Assembly (NCBI RefSeq): GCF_001314875.1
Contig: NZ_LJZS01000009.1
Span: 62,001-126,000 of the forward strand
DNA from: Halomonas sp. HL-48
GTDB lineage: Bacteria; Pseudomonadota; Gammaproteobacteria; Pseudomonadales; Halomonadaceae
Length of the DNA: 64,000 nt
Direction of reading: 5' to 3'
In this document: one piece after another, positions 53,458 through 64,000 of the stretch
How positions within the stretch are numbered: position 1 is the stretch's first letter
Layout: the number at the start of each line of letters is the position of its first letter
Notes under the pieces: model-generated
Seen by the model: the letters and a program-made list of their open reading frames with translations, nothing else
Told to the model about the DNA's origin: nothing
Databases searched by the model: none
Program-made: the position numbers and the translations under genes

Positions 53458-53931
53458 TCAGAAGCTATGAACGGGGATACTTGGATCACTCATCTTTTGT
53501 CCAATTTTTTCCGGCGTCGCAACACCGACACCTTCAAGAAGGTTGCTTTCGTCATATTCGCTGTTAGGCAGATAAATGGCACAAACATCGACGTCTGCAC
53601 CATTTTCCATCAGCATTTTCAGAATACCTTCTGGCTTCACTTGGCCTGCCGGATTACTTGGCGGTGTGGCAATAGCATCCGCACTTTCGTATCCTTCTAC
53701 CGCTAGATGACCCGCGGCATCGCAGAGCAATATATCCAGATCAGTACCCTGCTCCAGCATTGCGTTCGCCAGGATCATCACCATGCCTTGAGTCTGGAGA
53801 GAGTCGCTAGTGAGAATCACTAATGCCTCATCTTTCCGTTGGTCACCTGAGGGGTTATCAGCTATTGCGTGACCCGATAAACTGATAAGCATCACCATAA
53901 TTGTTAGTGTGATGGTTGCCTTGAAATTCAT
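53458..53931 (-). CDS. Exported DsrE-like protein
   Basis: This 157-residue protein has a signal peptide (about 1-24, ending HAIA) and a DsrE/DsrF-like domain (EALVILTSDSLQTQGMVMILANA). Cys117 (VDVCAIYLPN) matches the conserved DsrE Cys; Cys70 is a second. Family members relay sulfur, mostly in the cytoplasm, so an exported form is notable. It lies with DUF2892 and rhodanese genes on the same strand. Confidence 0.82.
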   Translation of the reverse strand: MNFKATITLTIMVMLISLSGHAIADNPSGDQRKDEALVILTSDSLQTQGMVMILANAMLEQGTDLDILLCDAAGHLAVEGYESADAIATPPSNPAGQVKPEGILKMLMENGADVDVCAIYLPNSEYDESNLLEGVGVATPEKIGQKMSDPSIPVHSF

Positions 53932-54000
53932 ATATATACCTCATTGGGCCAATTAGCGTCCGATAATCATACACTTAAGAATCGATTAAGCAGCAGAACA

Positions 54001-54591
54001 TCAATTCTCAGGTTTCCACACAACATCAGGGTTAATTTTATAGCTCCATGGCAGGCCTGAATTACGCCATCCATCCTTGGCTCTTACGCCCCCAGAGTCA
54101 CCATCTTCCAGCTTTGAACCCTCAAAACCATCGGTGACAGAATAGACTTCGCTGTATCCCATATCGGTAATTACATCGACAGCAGGAGCACTTCGTGTGG
54201 CCCCCGAACGGCACATAACGATAATTGGATCATTCTGGTCTACATCCAAAGCTTCAATTTCAGCCTTAACTTGCGACTCGAACCCGGTATTCTTTTTAGA
54301 AGGCCATGTTTCTGATTTATCATCAAATTGCTCCCGATCAGCTAGCACCCAGGGCACATGTATATCAGTGGGCTCAGCGAAGCCAGTAAACTTAATTTCT
54401 ATGGGGTCACGCACGTCGATCAGCACAGCACTGTCATCTTCCTGTATTAATTCATAAGCTTCTTCAGCTGAAAGATACAATCCCAGCTTTGTCTCGCGAT
54501 AAGCCTCTGCTTCTTCTGCATACGCGAGACTGGTGCTTAGAGACATAGAGACGCCTAACCCGATCAAAAGCAAAAATTTCGATTTCTTCAT
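54001..54591 (-). CDS. Exported rhodanese-like protein
   Basis: This 196-residue protein has a signal peptide (MKKSKFLLLIG, ending in LAYA) and a single rhodanese domain with active Cys127 in MCRSGATRS. The DVRDPIEIKFTG segment is typical. It is probably periplasmic and may move sulfane sulfur together with the DsrE-like protein. The start at 54591 has GAGGAAA upstream; the frame is open further 5' but with no signal peptide. Confidence 0.9.
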   Translation of the reverse strand: MKKSKFLLLIGLGVSMSLSTSLAYAEEAEAYRETKLGLYLSAEEAYELIQEDDSAVLIDVRDPIEIKFTGFAEPTDIHVPWVLADREQFDDKSETWPSKKNTGFESQVKAEIEALDVDQNDPIIVMCRSGATRSAPAVDVITDMGYSEVYSVTDGFEGSKLEDGDSGGVRAKDGWRNSGLPWSYKINPDVVWKPEN

Positions 54592-54760
54592 AACTTTTTC
54601 CTCTAACGTAATATCCATAAAATCTATTATAGTCCTCTTACTGAGCTGACACACGAGACAAGTCGTCGCAGCTTGATCCAAGTCAAACAATGTTAGGTTT
54701 TAACCAACACCGTCGTGACCTCTGGGATCGCGATCAGCAATCAAATACTTTTAAAGTTGT

Positions 54761-54790
54761 AAAAAAACCGCGCCGTCAGTGGGCGCGGTT
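54761..54790 (-). terminator. Terminator of katG
   Basis: A 9-bp perfect stem (54766-54774 with 54782-54790) is followed on the minus strand by seven T residues. It lies 38 bp past the katG stop. Confidence 0.88.
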
Positions 54791-54827
54791 AGATAATAAA
54801 GAGATATAAAAAGGAGACTTGTTGAGG

Positions 54828-57520
<2,693 letters not shown>

Positions 57521-58069
57521 GTGAACTCGAACAAAGCCCCGTGTATTGAAGCCGCTTGGCAGAAACATCACCGCGAGTTACGTTTATTTCTAATTAAACA
57601 CTGCAGCGACCAAGATATGGCCGACGATGTGCTTCAGCATGCTTACACCCAAGCACTGTTGAATCGGTCAACATTTTGCCAACTCGCCTCTCCTAAGGCA
57701 TGGCTCTTTCAAGTAGTGAAACATCAATTAATCGACCACCAGCGCCGCGATGGACGCCTAGTATTCGGCGAGGTACCCGAGTCAGGTGCGCCCGACGGCG
57801 CCAGTATCCCACCAATAGACAGTCTTGCCGGTTGCATCGCCCGTGCTCTGCCCCACTGCAACGCCGAGGATCACGACATCCTGAGGCAGTGCGATATTGA
57901 GGGCGTCAGGCAGGCGGACTATGCCAGACACAAAGGTCTGAGCCTGTCGGCTACCAAGGCGAGGCTTCGCCGTGCACGTCAGCGCCTGCGTAAGCGGCTG
58001 ATTGCGCAATGCGGCATCGTCTTCGATGAGCAGGGACACCTCTGTTGTCATCGTGCTCAAGACGAATAG
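57521..58069 (+). CDS. ECF-type RNA polymerase sigma factor
   Basis: This 182-residue protein has a region-2-like part (AAWQKHHRELRLFLIKHCSD, then DVLQHAYTQALLN and AWLFQVVKHQLIDHQRR) and a region-4-like HTH (IEGVRQADYARHKGLSLSATKARLRRAR). It resembles the SigZ-type ECF group. The GTG start at 57521 was chosen because GGAG lies 8 nt upstream; a longer frame begins at 57380. It directs transcription of unknown genes, possibly the permease and thioredoxin genes immediately downstream. The C-terminus has two Cys and a His (HLCCHRAQDE), which might sense metal or redox state. Confidence 0.85.
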   Translation: MNSNKAPCIEAAWQKHHRELRLFLIKHCSDQDMADDVLQHAYTQALLNRSTFCQLASPKAWLFQVVKHQLIDHQRRDGRLVFGEVPESGAPDGASIPPIDSLAGCIARALPHCNAEDHDILRQCDIEGVRQADYARHKGLSLSATKARLRRARQRLRKRLIAQCGIVFDEQGHLCCHRAQDE

Positions 58070-58156
58070 GAAAAAATTTATAGCCAGACTGCATCCTTTT
58101 GCCTGCTGCTGCGTCTTCTTGTGTGAAAACTCCTATTAAACAGAGAGACGCTGATT

Positions 58157-59170
58157 ATGCTTGAGGTCTTTACTTGGTTGGCCGACTGGCTCATCTACGG
58201 CCTTGCCGGTCTGAATCCTGCGAGCAAACTAGGCGCCTCGCTGCACTTCTTTGTCGAGGACACTACCAAGATTTTCGCGTTGCTCGTGGTGATGATCTAT
58301 ATCATCGCGCTGGCACGTGCCTCGCTGGATCTCGAACGGGTGCGGCACTACATTCAGCAGAAGAACCGATTCGCGGGTTATGGACTTGGTGCCGGTTTCG
58401 GTGCCATAACGCCCTTCTGCTCCTGCTCCAGCATTCCGCTGTTTCTAGGGTTTACCAGCGCTGGGATCCCCCTGGGCATCACCATGGCTTTCCTATTCAC
58501 CTCGCCGATCATCAACGAGGTGGCGGTCATCATGCTTTGGAGTCTACTGGGTTGGGAATTCACCCTGGTCTATGTCGTTATTGGCATGGCGGTGGGCATC
58601 GGTGGTGGCATGATTTTGGATACGTTAAAGGGAGAACGGTGGCTCAAGGACTTTGCTGCAAAGGCCTACCAGCAAGCAGCAGAGACTCCCCACAACGATG
58701 ACTCGCCCCCCGATGCGAAAACGCTGACGATGAAAGACCGTCACGTCTTTGCGCGCGACGAACTCAAAGAGATCGTCGGCCAGATCTGGAAGTGGGTAAT
58801 TATTGGCGTCGGCCTAGGGGCTGCCCTGCATGGTTTTGTGCCGGACAGCTGGTTCGCCGACAACCTGGGTAGCGGTCAGTGGTGGAACGTTCCCCTAGCC
58901 GTGTTGGCGGGCCTGCCGCTTTACTCTAATGCCACGGCCGTGATTCCGGTAATGGAGAGCCTGATCCTCAAGGGGCTGCCAGTCGGCACCACCCTGGCGT
59001 TCTGCATGAGCACTGTGGCCGCCAGCTTTCCCGAGTTCATCATGCTCAAGCAGGTCATGCAGTGGCGACTGCTGGGCATCATTTTTGTCATCCTTCTGGC
59101 CAATTTCATGGTTGTAGGCTGGCTAATCAATCTGCTGAGCCCCTGGCTGTTCAGCGGAACACTGATCTAA
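58157..59170 (+). CDS. ArsP/SO_0444-type permease
   Basis: This 337-residue membrane protein belongs to the DUF318/ArsP_1 (PF03773) permeases, with about eight helices and the conserved TPFCSCSSIP motif (Cys88 and Cys90). Members export organoarsenicals or, in Shewanella, metals including copper and arsenic. The two Cys suggest thiol-binding metal or metalloid substrates. It lies 14 bp upstream of the mini-thioredoxin gene, and the two form a common operon. AGAGAG precedes the start. Confidence 0.9.
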   Translation: MLEVFTWLADWLIYGLAGLNPASKLGASLHFFVEDTTKIFALLVVMIYIIALARASLDLERVRHYIQQKNRFAGYGLGAGFGAITPFCSCSSIPLFLGFTSAGIPLGITMAFLFTSPIINEVAVIMLWSLLGWEFTLVYVVIGMAVGIGGGMILDTLKGERWLKDFAAKAYQQAAETPHNDDSPPDAKTLTMKDRHVFARDELKEIVGQIWKWVIIGVGLGAALHGFVPDSWFADNLGSGQWWNVPLAVLAGLPLYSNATAVIPVMESLILKGLPVGTTLAFCMSTVAASFPEFIMLKQVMQWRLLGIIFVILLANFMVVGWLINLLSPWLFSGTLI

Positions 59171-59184
59171 GAGGAGCATCGAAA

Positions 59185-59421
59185 ATGAAGAAGATTGAAG
59201 TTCTGGGTACTGGCTGCAAGAAATGTGTCAACACTGCCGAACAGATTCAGAGCGTCGCTGACCATCTAGGTATCGAGGTCACGGTTGAAAAAGTCACCGA
59301 TCCGGGGACCATCATGAGCTATAAAGTCATGTCGACGCCAGGCGTGGCTATCGACGGCAAGCTCGTGCACAGTGGTAGCGTTCCAAATCACGACAAGATC
59401 GAGACCCTGTTAAAGAATTAA
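59185..59421 (+). CDS. Mini-thioredoxin (redox-active disulfide) protein
   Basis: This 78-residue protein is a single thioredoxin-fold domain with the active pair Cys11 and Cys14 (GTGCKKCVN) and a cis-Pro region (STPGVAIDGKL). It is the small MTH895-like type that is usually adjacent to ArsP-type permeases. GAGGAG lies before the start. A weak hairpin with arms TACCCCG and CGGGGTA (59436-59464) follows and may terminate the operon. Confidence 0.92.
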   Translation: MKKIEVLGTGCKKCVNTAEQIQSVADHLGIEVTVEKVTDPGTIMSYKVMSTPGVAIDGKLVHSGSVPNHDKIETLLKN

Positions 59422-59466
59422 TTCAAGCATATCAATACCCCGGTAATAACGCTTTATCGGGGTAGT

Positions 59467-59613
59467 TTAGGCCTTGTCTGAAAAGTCGGCGAGCGAAGGC
59501 CAGACAAGGCAAAAATCGGCGAAAAGACGGAGTTTACGTAGTGTAAATGAGTACTTTGAGCCGATTTTTAACGCCGTATGGTCGAGCGCAGCCAGTTTTC
59601 AGACAGAGCCTAA
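59467..59613. mobile_element. MITE-like element with 18-bp terminal inverted repeats
   Basis: Terminal arms TTAGGCCTTGTCTGAAAA (59467-59484) and its near-complement (59596-59613) match at 16 of 18 positions. The 147-bp element has a nested perfect 10-bp inverted repeat, AAAAATCGGC with GCCGATTTTT (59511-59520, 59560-59569), and a further TTTAC/GTAAA pair. No transposase is encoded, so it would move in trans. A TA at each edge is compatible with TA target duplication, but this is not decisive. Confidence 0.75.
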
Positions 59614-59696
59614 CTCCGGGCAGTAAACGCCAGGCAACCCTAGGGATGCCGCTATCCGCCGAGCTTGTAATGCCGATCCTGACTGCGGGTCATATT

Positions 59697-61136
59697 TCAT
59701 TCGATGACGGCGGCCGCAGTGCCAGTGTGCGTCTCAGCGCCAAGTAATGTCTGTGCCATGGCATGACCATTATCGATACAGTCTCCTACACTGATACCAT
59801 CACGCCAGTTCCCTATCAAATGAAGATCTGCGCACGTCTGCGCAATTTGATCGATTTTGGCTGTCCGCGCTAAATGCCCAATGTCGTACTGCGGAATCGC
59901 TTGCGACCACCGCGCGACTTTCGTAAAGACCGGCTGTGCGTCGATATCGAGCAGCTGGCTGATTTCTGAGCTGACAGTGTTCACTAACTGTTCATCTGAC
60001 TGGTCGCTAACCGCCGGGTTTCTGCGACCACCTATAAAACAAGTAAAAAGCACGTGTCCTTTGGGCGCGCGTTGCGGAAAAAGAGTGGAAGAGAACAAGA
60101 CACCCAGAGTTTGCTTTTTTTCTTTGCTGGGAATAAGCATGCCGAAGCCATCCAGCGGGTGTTTAACAGCCCGTTCGGGATACCCCAGTACGACAGCGGC
60201 AAGTGGTGGGTAGACAATGCTTTCCAACTCTGACTGAAGTTCAGCGTTTACGTTGCTCAGGAGTGACCCACTGACGCTTGCTGGTGTAGTGAGTATTAAC
60301 TTATGGCCAACAAAAGCCTGTCCCTTCTGATCGACGGCATGCCATGTGTGATTCTCGCGATTGATCTTTTCCACTCGGCTTCCGGTCACGAGGCGAACGT
60401 TGGGCAGCCGCTCCAGCTCATGTTTGATGCCATTGATCAAGGTAGACAACCCTCCAGGGAAGCTAACAAGCTTGCCACGCCACTCCTCAGGGAAACCAAC
60501 CTCATGATATTTAGCGCGCTTTTTTTTGCTGTTGCGCATTTGAGCTATTCCGCCACGCAGCAATGATCCGTGTGCTTGCTCAAGGTAATAAAGGCGAGGG
60601 AAAGCAGCTTTCGCTGACAGGCGCTCTGGCGCACCTGCATAGACACCAGAGACAAACGGGTCGACAAAGTGACTGAGAATATTTTGCCCAAGGCGTCTTC
60701 GCACGAAGGCGGCAAGTGTTTCTTCATGCGACGCTGGTTTTCGGAAAGGTTCCGTAAGCAAGTGGCGCCAGCCTTCAAATCCTATAAGCGGACTTTTTAA
60801 CGCAGACTTAAGGCCATCAGGCAGCGCAATGAGTTTGCCGTCCTTGACGACGTAACGCTTCCGACTGGCTTCTGGCGGGAAGATGGCTTTTTCCGTTAGG
60901 TTCAGTGAATTTATCAGCTTATATAGCGAGGGCTTGGCCATCAGCGTATTGGGGCCGAGTTCCATGTGCCATCCCTGCTCAGTCACTGACCGTATATTTC
61001 CCCCCAATTGTTCGTCAGCCTCAACCAGAGTCACGGATTTATTGTGGCGACCGAGCTCAAGAGCAAGCGAGAGTCCGGTTATACCTCCCCCAATAATCAG
61101 AAACGATTGTTCTCCGTCCTGTGTGACACTTTGCAT
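59697..61136 (-). CDS. hemY: HemY-type protoporphyrinogen oxidase
   Basis: This 479-residue flavoprotein has the N-terminal FAD loop IIGGGITGLS, followed by the EADEQLGGN motif, and a C-terminal ADLHLIGNWRDGISVGDCIDNG segment that belongs to FAD-binding oxidases of this family. It oxidises protoporphyrinogen IX to protoporphyrin IX, using oxygen, in haem synthesis. HemY-type enzymes are less usual in gammaproteobacteria, which commonly use HemG or HemJ, so it may be acquired or a second copy. The last residues extend beyond the conserved core. It ends about 85 bp from the MITE-like element. Confidence 0.85.
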   Translation of the reverse strand: MQSVTQDGEQSFLIIGGGITGLSLALELGRHNKSVTLVEADEQLGGNIRSVTEQGWHMELGPNTLMAKPSLYKLINSLNLTEKAIFPPEASRKRYVVKDGKLIALPDGLKSALKSPLIGFEGWRHLLTEPFRKPASHEETLAAFVRRRLGQNILSHFVDPFVSGVYAGAPERLSAKAAFPRLYYLEQAHGSLLRGGIAQMRNSKKKRAKYHEVGFPEEWRGKLVSFPGGLSTLINGIKHELERLPNVRLVTGSRVEKINRENHTWHAVDQKGQAFVGHKLILTTPASVSGSLLSNVNAELQSELESIVYPPLAAVVLGYPERAVKHPLDGFGMLIPSKEKKQTLGVLFSSTLFPQRAPKGHVLFTCFIGGRRNPAVSDQSDEQLVNTVSSEISQLLDIDAQPVFTKVARWSQAIPQYDIGHLARTAKIDQIAQTCADLHLIGNWRDGISVGDCIDNGHAMAQTLLGAETHTGTAAAVIE

Positions 61137-61177
61137 AAAAACCCTTAAGCAATATCAAAATTTCGAACGTTTAAGGC

Positions 61178-62140
61178 TTAATCCTGAATACAGATCGCCT
61201 GTGCCCTTACGGCTTGGGCCGTCTTGATAACCAGAATGCCGATCAGACCCGTCAATAGTCCCAGAAGACCCACGCTCAGGCCCTTGAAGAACGGCAGCTG
61301 CAATTGTTCATACATCAAAAAGCTAGCAATGGTAATCGCCGCCATCGGGAACGAATACGCCCACCAAGACAGGAAAAATTCCAGCTTTAGAAACCGTCTT
61401 GTCTGTGTCAGTAACATCAGCGTCATGAACAGAGCGAAGTAATAGAGAATGCGACCCAAGGGATTGATTTCTCCCACCAGTTGAAACCATGAGATGAACC
61501 CAACAGCCGGCGGTGCAATCAGGATGAACAACGTAGGCAAAAGCTTCGACGGCAAGGGCTGGTGAAAGAACATTCGGTAGAAAATGATGGTCAGCAGTAC
61601 CACCCAGAAAACCAACCCGATGCTGAAGAAAAACCAGGAGATTTCTATAGAGGCATGCTGCGCACCTGCAATGGGTACAAGAATGTTGCCCACGATAGGG
61701 ATAAACCAGGCCGGATTGATGTGAGCAATTTCAAAGTGAGTCTGGTGCAACCAAGCAGAGAGAACATAAAGCGTGAAGCCGAGGTGAAGGACCACGCCGA
61801 CACTCCACAACGTAAAGGACACGGCGTTGCTGTATGGTAAAAGTGCAATGCTCAATAAAATCAGACCAATGGATATAGTGGGGAAAAAGTTAACTTTTAC
61901 CGGATGAGCAAATTCGGCTTTAACCTGACCGGGATATTTCAACGCCTTGGTTAGATAGAGCACCAGCAAAACAACAAATGTGACTCCCGTCAGGCCAAGT
62001 AATATCGGACTGAATTTTACAGAAAGACCCAGCAAGTCCTCCGCCCGGTGCCAAGCAATGGTGAACCCAGTCATTCCCATCACAGTGGCAAACCAGGAAA
62101 TGGGGAAGTTCTGCAGTCGTGAAGGACGCACCTTGGTCAT
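61178..62140 (-). CDS. SLAC1/TDT-family anion channel or transporter
   Basis: This 320-residue membrane protein has ten hydrophobic segments and fits the TehA/SLAC1 voltage-dependent anion channel fold (PISWFATVMGMTGFTIAW near the start, with NPAWFIPIVGNILVPIAG near 150). Substrates in the family include C4-dicarboxylates and inorganic anions. The start at 62140 has GAGGAGA upstream; a longer frame begins at 62161. It lies 42 bp upstream of hemY on the same strand. Confidence 0.88.
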   Translation of the reverse strand: MTKVRPSRLQNFPISWFATVMGMTGFTIAWHRAEDLLGLSVKFSPILLGLTGVTFVVLLVLYLTKALKYPGQVKAEFAHPVKVNFFPTISIGLILLSIALLPYSNAVSFTLWSVGVVLHLGFTLYVLSAWLHQTHFEIAHINPAWFIPIVGNILVPIAGAQHASIEISWFFFSIGLVFWVVLLTIIFYRMFFHQPLPSKLLPTLFILIAPPAVGFISWFQLVGEINPLGRILYYFALFMTLMLLTQTRRFLKLEFFLSWWAYSFPMAAITIASFLMYEQLQLPFFKGLSVGLLGLLTGLIGILVIKTAQAVRAQAICIQD

Positions 62141-62290
62141 CAATTCATCTCCTCTGGTCACATAGCCCGGGCTTGCTCATAGACATGTTTGGGTGTTTGA
62201 TGGTGGGAATACCCTGCTTTGATCTACTGAAACAACGCGCTGATAAACCAGGTCGATTTAGATAAAGCGTTCGGTAGTTGAAACATGCCC

Positions 62291-63757
62291 TTAATCGCCT
62301 GGACCACACTCCATGCAACGTTCAGTAATGGCAGGCCCCTGTCGAAGATTTGCTTGTAAATCGTGTAATCCTGACCTTAATCCCTCTTCAAGTACCGGAT
62401 GGTAAAAGGGCATTGCAAGCATCTGGCTGACGGTTAACTTCTGTTCCAGTGACCAGGCGAGTAAGTGGGCCATGTGCTCAACCTGCGGACCGAAGAGCTC
62501 AGCTCCCAGGAACTGCCCGCTGCCGTGCTCTGCATAGAGCTCGAAATAACCCATATTTTCACCCATAACCAGTGCCCGCCCTTGATCAGCAAAGGAAACG
62601 TTGCCTTCAGCGATGCAGCCACAGCCGCCATAGCGCTTGTCTAGCGTATCGCGACTCTCACCAACGATCGCCATCTGGGGTTCGGTAAACACAATCGCAA
62701 GGGGAGCGTTGCGCTGTCCCACTTGCACATCATCCAGAAAAGCGGCGTTTCGGCCTGCGATTTTTCCTTCTGTAATGGCCTCGTGTAGAAGAGGTGCCGA
62801 CTGATTTGCATCACCGGCGATAAATATATGGCTCGGGGCGCTCTGTACATCTAGGCATTGCAGAGTGAAACGATTGAATTCTGGCACGCCGTGCTCATTC
62901 AGCTTGAGCCCGGCCTGCGTGATATCTAACTGATCCAGGTTTGGCCGACGCCCGGTTGCGGCAAGCACATAATCGAATGTTTCGGAGAGTTTTTGCCGAC
63001 TGTCACGTTCATAAAACGTAATGGCAACGGTGCTTTCCCTGCGTTCAATGCTGTCAAGTGAGGCATCAGCATCCAGATACAGCTCGCGATTAAATGTCTC
63101 GTCTGCCAGCTGACGCAATGTTTCAGATTGAAAAGGCCCAATGACACCGCCAACACCAAACGTGCGGGTTCTAACCCCTAACCGACTAAGCGCTTGACCG
63201 AGTTCCATGCCAATGACACCGGGACCCACAATAGCGACCGATTCAGGCAGCGTATTCCAATTAAACACATCATCATTGGTGATTAACCGATCGCCAGCAC
63301 CTTCCAATAGCTTCGGCCATGTGGGCCGCGAACCCGTGGCAATGATGATGGCTTCTGCCGCAAGCTTGGTATGATCACCAATCATCAGCGTATGGGGATC
63401 AATAAAACGTGCGTGACCATGCAATTGGTGAGACGCGGGAATCGTTTTCATTGATTTCAGTACATTACCGACGAAATGATCGCGCTGGTGTTTGACTCTT
63501 GCCATCACCGCTTGGCCATTGACGCCTACCTCGTTAACAGTGATCCCAAACATGTCAGCTTTACGTGCGGCATGTGCCGCATTGGCGGCGGCGATGAGCA
63601 GCTTTGAGGGCATACACCCCACGCGGGCGCAGGTCGTGCCATAGTTGCCGGCTTCTATCAGTACGACATCATCGGTATGCTTGTGCGCGGCATGCCAGGC
63701 GCTAAGTCCGGCACTCCCAGCTCCGATAATGGCTATCTTGACGTTTCGCTGCTGCAT
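62291..63757 (-). CDS. Dihydrolipoyl-dehydrogenase-like disulfide reductase with C-terminal Cys pair
   Basis: This 488-residue flavoprotein has the FAD loop IIGAGSAGLS, the redox pair Cys43 and Cys48 (CARVGC), a second dinucleotide domain (VGPGVIGMELGQALS near 185), FIAGDAN near 315 and the C-terminal His453 with Glu458. It ends in CMECGPGD (Cys481 and Cys484), an extra Cys pair rarely found in lipoamide dehydrogenases but reminiscent of the C-terminal Cys pair of mercuric reductase. It may therefore act on a metal or thiol substrate other than lipoamide. It lies 11 bp downstream of the SulP-like gene, suggesting one operon. Confidence 0.85.
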   Translation of the reverse strand: MQQRNVKIAIIGAGSAGLSAWHAAHKHTDDVVLIEAGNYGTTCARVGCMPSKLLIAAANAAHAARKADMFGITVNEVGVNGQAVMARVKHQRDHFVGNVLKSMKTIPASHQLHGHARFIDPHTLMIGDHTKLAAEAIIIATGSRPTWPKLLEGAGDRLITNDDVFNWNTLPESVAIVGPGVIGMELGQALSRLGVRTRTFGVGGVIGPFQSETLRQLADETFNRELYLDADASLDSIERRESTVAITFYERDSRQKLSETFDYVLAATGRRPNLDQLDITQAGLKLNEHGVPEFNRFTLQCLDVQSAPSHIFIAGDANQSAPLLHEAITEGKIAGRNAAFLDDVQVGQRNAPLAIVFTEPQMAIVGESRDTLDKRYGGCGCIAEGNVSFADQGRALVMGENMGYFELYAEHGSGQFLGAELFGPQVEHMAHLLAWSLEQKLTVSQMLAMPFYHPVLEEGLRSGLHDLQANLRQGPAITERCMECGPGD

Positions 63758-63768
63758 ACCAATGTCTC

Positions 63769-64000
63769 CTAGGCTTTGATTGGCAAAGGTGGCGCGATTT
63801 GCTCACTTGGTTGGGCAAGCGCCTGCCAGGCATCAAAGGTGGTAAAAAACACCTGCCCGGTTAGCTCCTGACAAAAATGCGTGTGTTTTAATCGATCCAT
63901 TACTGGGCCTTTTACCTCTGCCAGGTGCAGCGTGGCTCCAGCATCTTTCAACCGCGTGTTGATCGCTTCTAAACTTTCAAGCGCTGATGCGTCAATCAAG
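63769..64000 (-). CDS. SulP-family transporter, C-terminal STAS part (partial)
   Basis: The frame is open to the window edge, so this is the end of a longer gene. The 76-plus residues form a STAS domain: LIDASALESLEAINTRL, then LHLAEVKGPVMDRL and a final helix. SulP transporters carry sulfate, bicarbonate or other anions and end in such a domain. It is cut at the edge and would extend upstream beyond 64000. It precedes the disulfide reductase gene by 11 bp. Confidence 0.85.
   Translation of the reverse strand, partial: LIDASALESLEAINTRLKDAGATLHLAEVKGPVMDRLKHTHFCQELTGQVFFTTFDAWQALAQPSEQIAPPLPIKA

Overview
The window looks like a chromosomal segment of a moderately halophilic gammaproteobacterium, most probably Halomonas or a close relative in the Halomonadaceae. 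This is inferred from GC-rich coding sequence, acidic protein tails, a BCCT-type solute carrier, a full glycine-betaine demethylation gene set laid out as in Pseudomonas and Chromohalobacter, and the family repertoire. No rRNA, tRNA, CRISPR array or intact insertion sequence was recognised.

Region 1 (1-5.9 kb): the C-terminal part of an Old-Yellow-Enzyme-like demethylase, convergent with a four-gene ABC importer of the polyamine/opine type (ATPase, binding protein, two permeases). Region 2 (6.1-12.0 kb): a two-gene NAD-linked formate dehydrogenase and a glutathione-independent formaldehyde dehydrogenase. Region 3 (12.0-14.8 kb): a BCCT carrier and an EamA exporter. Region 4 (14.9-24.4 kb): the betaine-catabolism block, all on the minus strand and read as gbdR, an M19 dipeptidase-like gene, a DUF5943-like gene, dgcA, dgcB, etfA, etfB. 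Two copies of a structured intergenic repeat lie inside it. Together regions 2-4 describe uptake of betaine, stepwise N-demethylation to glycine with electrons going to an ETF, and oxidation of the released formaldehyde to CO2.

Region 5 (24.8-33.8 kb) is a mixed run: NfsA-type nitroreductase, ArfB, a divergent ATP-grasp protein, an FMN 2-hydroxyacid dehydrogenase, a stress-type flavin-binding protein, an isochorismatase-fold hydrolase, a 41-residue Cys-rich protein, an AbrB-type transporter and an MFS carrier. Region 6 (34.0-38.7 kb) groups a coiled-coil protein, TelA, XpaC, two TPM-domain proteins and LemA, a likely membrane-stress cluster. Region 7 (38.9-47.2 kb) is a complete cyanophycin operon (cphB-cphA-iadA, each overlapping the next by 4 bp) divergent from an ATP-grasp ligase and a CocE/NonD-type hydrolase. 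Region 8 (47.3-52.0 kb) holds a homocysteine methyltransferase, a NYN-domain protein, a membrane diguanylate cyclase, a small exported protein and an AraC regulator.

Region 9 (about 52.0-64.0 kb) begins with an abrupt change to AT-richer DNA and looks at least partly acquired: a ZIP metal transporter, a DUF2892 protein, an exported DsrE-like protein, an exported rhodanese, KatG, an ECF sigma factor with an ArsP-type permease and a mini-thioredoxin, a MITE-like element, a HemY-type protoporphyrinogen oxidase, a SLAC1/TDT channel, a flavoprotein disulfide reductase with an extra C-terminal Cys pair, and the C-terminal STAS part of a SulP transporter cut by the window end.

The most interesting leads are the covarying structured repeat, the two OYE-like demethylases that both lack one iron-sulfur Cys, the dipeptidase-like protein without key metal ligands, the ATP-grasp/CocE pair facing the cyanophycin operon, and the exported sulfur-transfer genes in the acquired block.
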